Shown: one piece after another, positions 44,774 to 64,000 of the stretch | How the letters are laid out: each line of letters begins with the position of its first letter | Numbering within the stretch: position 1 is the stretch's first letter | Source: Nematostella vectensis | Lineage: Eukaryota > Cnidaria > Anthozoa > Actiniaria > Edwardsiidae | Length of the DNA stretch: 64,000 nucleotides | Direction of reading: 5' to 3' | NCBI RefSeq assembly: GCF_932526225.1 | Contig: NC_064040.1 | Location: forward strand, 8,157,181-8,221,180 | Notes under the pieces: generated by a model | What the model saw: only the letters and a program-made list of their open reading frames with translations | Told to the model about the DNA's origin: nothing | Database searches by the model: none | Program-made: the position numbers and the translations under genes

Positions 44774-44855
44774 ATCAGTCAGCATGATGAAACTCCATTT
44801 TAACCATCTTTCGGGACAGAATATCCCATGTTGAGCTTTTCTTCTGAGGACTGAT
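44774..44855 (+). ncRNA. C/D box snoRNA, copy 3
   Basis: Stem ATCAGTC (44774-44780) pairs with GACTGAT (44849-44855). C box ATGATGA is at 44784-44790 and D box CTGA at 44844-44847. The 28S guide block AACCATCTTTCGGGACAGA is unchanged while the second half diverges from copies 1 and 2. The changed stem still pairs, which shows selection on structure. It ends 78 bases before an acceptor. Confidence 0.85.
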
Positions 44856-45523
44856 AAATGTAATAGGTACTTAATCTTGAGGAGATCTGCATACTTATTT
44901 TCTTAAAACTATTCTTTTGATTTTTGTTTTCAGACTATTGTTGGCCATCTACTTCTGCAGTAATGCTTTAAAACTGCCTTCCCTTAGGCTAATTATATGA
45001 TAATGTTGCAATGGTTTGTATTGAAATATTTATCTTAGAATTCTCCCAAAAAGGACTCACATTCAAGGAATACAATACTGGTTTTCTACTACTCTCTTTT
45101 ACTAGTATTCAGTTTTCTTGCACATAAGAGATTGTATGTATTGTAACATCCTAAACCCGAAGGTCCCAACTTGTCCCTTTTAAGGTGTGTACTTCAGTAA
45201 AGCATATTGCTTAAAAAGGTTATAGCCAAGGTGTGCTGGAAAACACATGGTTTGGTTGTCACTTAGAGGGGATTGGGTGTCTGCTCTCCTGTAGGCGTTG
45301 AAATTGAGTTAAAAAACCCAGAGGAAATTTGTTATTTGGCCACCAATTTGTAAAATACATGGAGGATTGTGAAAAAGGGGCACCACCCCCCACCCCCACC
45401 ATTTTCACTCACAATCTTTCATTTTCAAATATCAGTCATCCATGTCCACAATGGTGGCCATAAAAGTGGAATGCCGGTTTTCCTTGCCTAATAAAATCTC
45501 TAATGCTCAGTTCAAACATCGTA

Positions 45524-45711
45524 TTAAGCCCCGTGCAAATTGCGCCAGCACCTGCCAGCATTGCTGGCGAATTGTCGCTTGACTGACTATAGGACAATGA
45601 AAAGTCAAAATGGGAAATGGACTTTCTGACATTTCCTTTGTCTTGTGGTCAGTTGAGCAAGAATTCACCAGCAATGCTGGCGGGTGTTGGCGCAGTTTGC
45701 ACAGGGCTTTA
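45524..45711. mobile_element. Palindromic MITE, copy 3
   Basis: Full-length copy: TTAAGCCCCGTGCAAATTGC at the left, AGTTTGCACAGGGCTTTA at the right, and long inverted arms between with GCCAGCATTGCTGGCGAAT. No coding capacity. Confidence 0.85.
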
Positions 45712-45965
45712 TCCACAAGCTGTATTCAATGCAAATGCATGCTAATGAATCAAGTCTGTTGTTTCGTCTTTATTTGCATTGAATATGGCACATTGATAAT
45801 ACAATGTTTGAACTTAGTCTAACGCCTACAGAATATTGTGAATGGGCTTCTTTAACTTTAATGAAGTCTGATATCTGACTCCGGAGTGGGAGTGTGTCAA
45901 TTCTCAAGGGGAAAAATATTTTGTTTTTACTTCTAAAGAGCAAACCAGCTAAGACTAGTTAAGTG

Positions 45966-46042
45966 CATCCTCGGAAACCCAGGGGTATTTTTCTCTAACG
46001 TTTCACACGTTAGAGGAAAATACCCCTGGGTTTCCGAGGATG
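45966..46042. repeat. Near-perfect hairpin, 35-bp arms, 7-base loop
   Basis: Arm 45966-46000 and arm 46008-46042 pair at 34 of 35 positions around the loop TTTCACA. The core is CTCGGAAACCCAGGGGTATT. It could be a compact MITE or a small-RNA precursor. It lies near the 3' end of the snoRNA host gene. Confidence 0.9.
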
Positions 46043-46145
46043 AGTTAAGTGTAATGTCCTTCACAAATTAATGTGAAGTAATGAAACCACTGGATGATTT
46101 CTGACAATATATTGAAGTATAATAAAGGGTTATTAAAATGACTTA

Positions 46146-47941
46146 AGCTTTGTGTTACTGTACATCCCATTATACGCTATTTAAAGGCATATGCATCATT
46201 TTCAGTTGTCAATCGCTGGATGACAAGAGCCCCTCTTGATAGCGCTTTGAATTAAGTGAAAGATTTTGTCTATATCTTACTTGAGTTATTGAAACAGCCT
46301 TAAAATGTATGGTATTTATTGTTTCCCTCGAAATGAACGATATAAAAGCAAATTAAGGCTAATATAGGCGGTCCTAGCCCGTTTATAGTGCGGTTTCGTG
46401 TTTAGTTAAAAGAAAAACAAGACTTAAAAAGCAAGGTTGAGGCAATAATGTCAGCGTCATTTTCTTGACTAGTCTCTAATAAATCCCTATGAAAGAGCGC
46501 CAATGCCAGCCAGTATCCCTAGCTCCAATTCACTCGGATGACAATAAGACAATATTTGCAGAGACATCAATGTATTGCCTTTTTTGCAGTAATACTGGTA
46601 CCTTTTAAATGGGGCTTAGCAGGATGGGTTTAGAGTCAAATCAAGTTAAGGTGCATAAACAAAGGTGCGCTTGGCAGCCAAAAAGTGGGTCATATGTCTT
46701 ATTGAAAGATCACCAAGAAATATCATTTTTCCATAAGATACCTTTGACTGCGCACCCCCTCTCAGACTCACTGTTTCTACTTTCGAACATCTTACATTTC
46801 CAAAAAGAGAAATATAGATACCATCATTTCTGAATGTACGATAACTCCGAGCCGAATCCATTTCTCGGAAAGTAGAATTTCAGAGACGGATTTGTCAAAA
46901 TTTATTTTATTTATGTTTTACTTATTCTACCTAAGGAATGTTTCCTCTGACATTTGCATATTTGCATTTACTTACAAAGTCGACTATTGTTTATCTGCAC
47001 ACGAATGTTTTATTTTTGCTAGAGATCGACACAGTGCATAATCCATGCCACGCTGTTTTGAATAGCCAGAGAACGATTGCTTGTATTTTTGATGTTACAG
47101 CCAAAATAGTTGTTTCACGACCTCCTGGGCCGGGTTTCTAGAAAGCAGGTTATCGCTAGTCTCCTTCACAGCCCCCAGCGTTTGGAGTCACAAAGCGCTC
47201 CCTGCCCGTGCGGGGTTAACGCTAACCCAGGAATGAATGCCCCTTTTATCCAATCAAATGTCAAGATAGCCGGTATACAGCGGCGTAGCCAGGTTTTTTA
47301 ATAGGAGGGGGCCCAAAAAAGGGACTTTCAAGGCATTTTCTTCTGTATTTTAGATATACTGTATTTTTGGCTGCTAGGGGGGGGGGGGGGGGGGGGCTAG
47401 GCCACTGGTATTTATCTGTGGTTAGCGCTAAGCTGCTTTCTAGGAACTGGCACCAGAATCTTTGTCTCGTTTGAGAATCAAATTTTGGGGGCGTTTTTTC
47501 ATTAACAAGACGAATTTTCCGAGTGCGACCTCATTTGAAATAGATGTATAACTGTTTCCCTAATTGGGAAGTAGCCATTAGGTGGAAAAAGTGTAGAATA
47601 TCACTAAAAAAAACCTGTTTAACAAGATATAACATCCGTCTAACTGTCTCGGGCATTTCCCGGCATGAGATTATAACGATAAATCCTACTAAACAAGCCT
47701 ACTTTTACCCTAGTCGACAGTTGTGGCAAGGCCCTCGTGAAAGTATAAAAATATACAGAATTTAATTATTTTAAGAAAGCATTCGATAAAAAAATATTGA
47801 TTAGAGAAAGATGTGGCTCTCTTAGGCACACCACTTAAAAATATTATTTTGAAATATTCAAATTTTACTTCGATAACTAAACTAGCGTTATAGTAATAGT
47901 GATTTTCATTAGCCCGTGAACCACATTTTAGCATATTACAC
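46146..47941. other. Intergenic region between the snoRNA host and Sos
   Basis: No gene recognised. It contains the nested inverted-repeat elements at 47124-47456. Confidence 0.4.
47124..47456. mobile_element. Inverted-repeat element with a second element nested inside
   Basis: Outer ends CTGGGCCGGGTTTCTAGAAA and TTTCTAGGAACTGGCACC are inverted, with GGTTATCGCTA/TTAGCGCTAAGC next to them. Inside lies a GTAGC-family piece (about 47277-47408: GGCGTAGCCAGG ... GCTAGGCCACTG) with a run of about 20 G. A relative of the outer element is at 54124-55028. Confidence 0.5.
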
Positions 47942-47947
47942 TTTATT
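47942..47947 (-). terminator. Candidate polyadenylation signal for Sos
   Basis: TTTATT on the plus strand is AATAAA on the minus strand, 180 bases past the Sos stop codon. Confidence 0.5.
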
Positions 47948-48126
47948 GTTATCTAATTCCATTGTTCTCTTTTGTGTTTAACTTGCTATAACACTTTGAC
48001 TATCACACTTTGCTCCACGGGTTAATGAAAACCACTCTACTTCCTAGACGGAGACATTCAAGTGATTGAGGAATGCGTGACGAAAATATTCCCGCCAAAA
48101 TGAATACCAAATTATCGCGTACAGCA

Positions 48127-64000
<15,874 letters not shown>

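Larger units (their letters stand above)
41850..46145 (+). ncRNA. Probable non-coding snoRNA host gene
   Basis: Three C/D snoRNAs each lie 68-78 bases upstream of a good 3' splice site (TTTCCAG at 43343, GGTTTCAG at 44318, TTTTCAG at 44933). The short exons between them (43344-43386, followed by GTAGGT; 44319-44350, followed by GTTTGT; and one from 44934) have no shared open frame. This fits a spliced non-coding host like vertebrate SNHG genes. Exon 1 and the 3' end are guesses: a possible start near 41850 and an AATAAA near 46121. Apart from the snoRNAs, the interval holds only short frames. Confidence 0.5.

Overview
The window looks like nuclear DNA of an animal, most likely an anthozoan cnidarian of the sea-anemone type. 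Genes are intron-rich with GT-AG junctions, a Son-of-sevenless orthologue is present, and the gene-poor parts are packed with short inverted-repeat elements (MITEs), minisatellites and homopolymer G/C tracts. The species assignment is inference. A run of exactly 200 N (6985-7184) shows it is a scaffold piece.

Layout from left to right. (1) 1720-16333, plus strand: a 16-exon gene for a 708-residue type II membrane protein with a coiled-coil stalk, a short collagen segment and a Cys-rich C-terminus. Three consecutive stalk exons are duplicated in tandem. (2) 18336-19817 (minus) and 33340-34824 (plus): two closely related cytochrome P450 genes with uninterrupted coding regions, arranged head to head. 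Between them lie a satellite rich in TGACGTCA and CACGTG sites, a broken palindrome (about 24957-28905), and a decayed BEL/Pao retroelement split by a foldback element that carries 18-bp minisatellites in its ends. (3) 35617-37222: an inverted-repeat element whose end has expanded into a 42-bp minisatellite, each unit with a YY1-like site. (4) 40087-41514, minus: an F-box/leucine-rich-repeat gene. A probable non-coding snoRNA host gene starts divergently from it (about 41.85-46.1 kb, plus) and carries three related C/D box snoRNAs in successive introns. (5) 48127 to beyond 64000, minus: Son of sevenless (Sos), from inside the PH domain to the proline-rich tail. I reconstructed 16 complete exons plus a partial one, with all reading phases agreeing.

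The Sos introns are unusual. One is a probable U12-type AT-AC intron. One contains a minisatellite of about 31 units that repeats the exon's own 3' end and 5' splice site. Others carry 24-bp, 65-bp and 80-bp minisatellites and a 56-copy pentanucleotide repeat next to a 3' splice site. The largest intron holds, on the opposite strand, a single-exon class A GPCR gene followed by truncated tandem copies of itself.

Functionally, Sos is the Ras exchange factor downstream of receptor tyrosine kinases, the F-box protein is a predicted SCF ubiquitin-ligase adaptor, and the P450s are predicted ER monooxygenases. Nothing suggests an operon or a shared pathway. What ties the region together is its structure: nested and inverted elements and tandem expansions.
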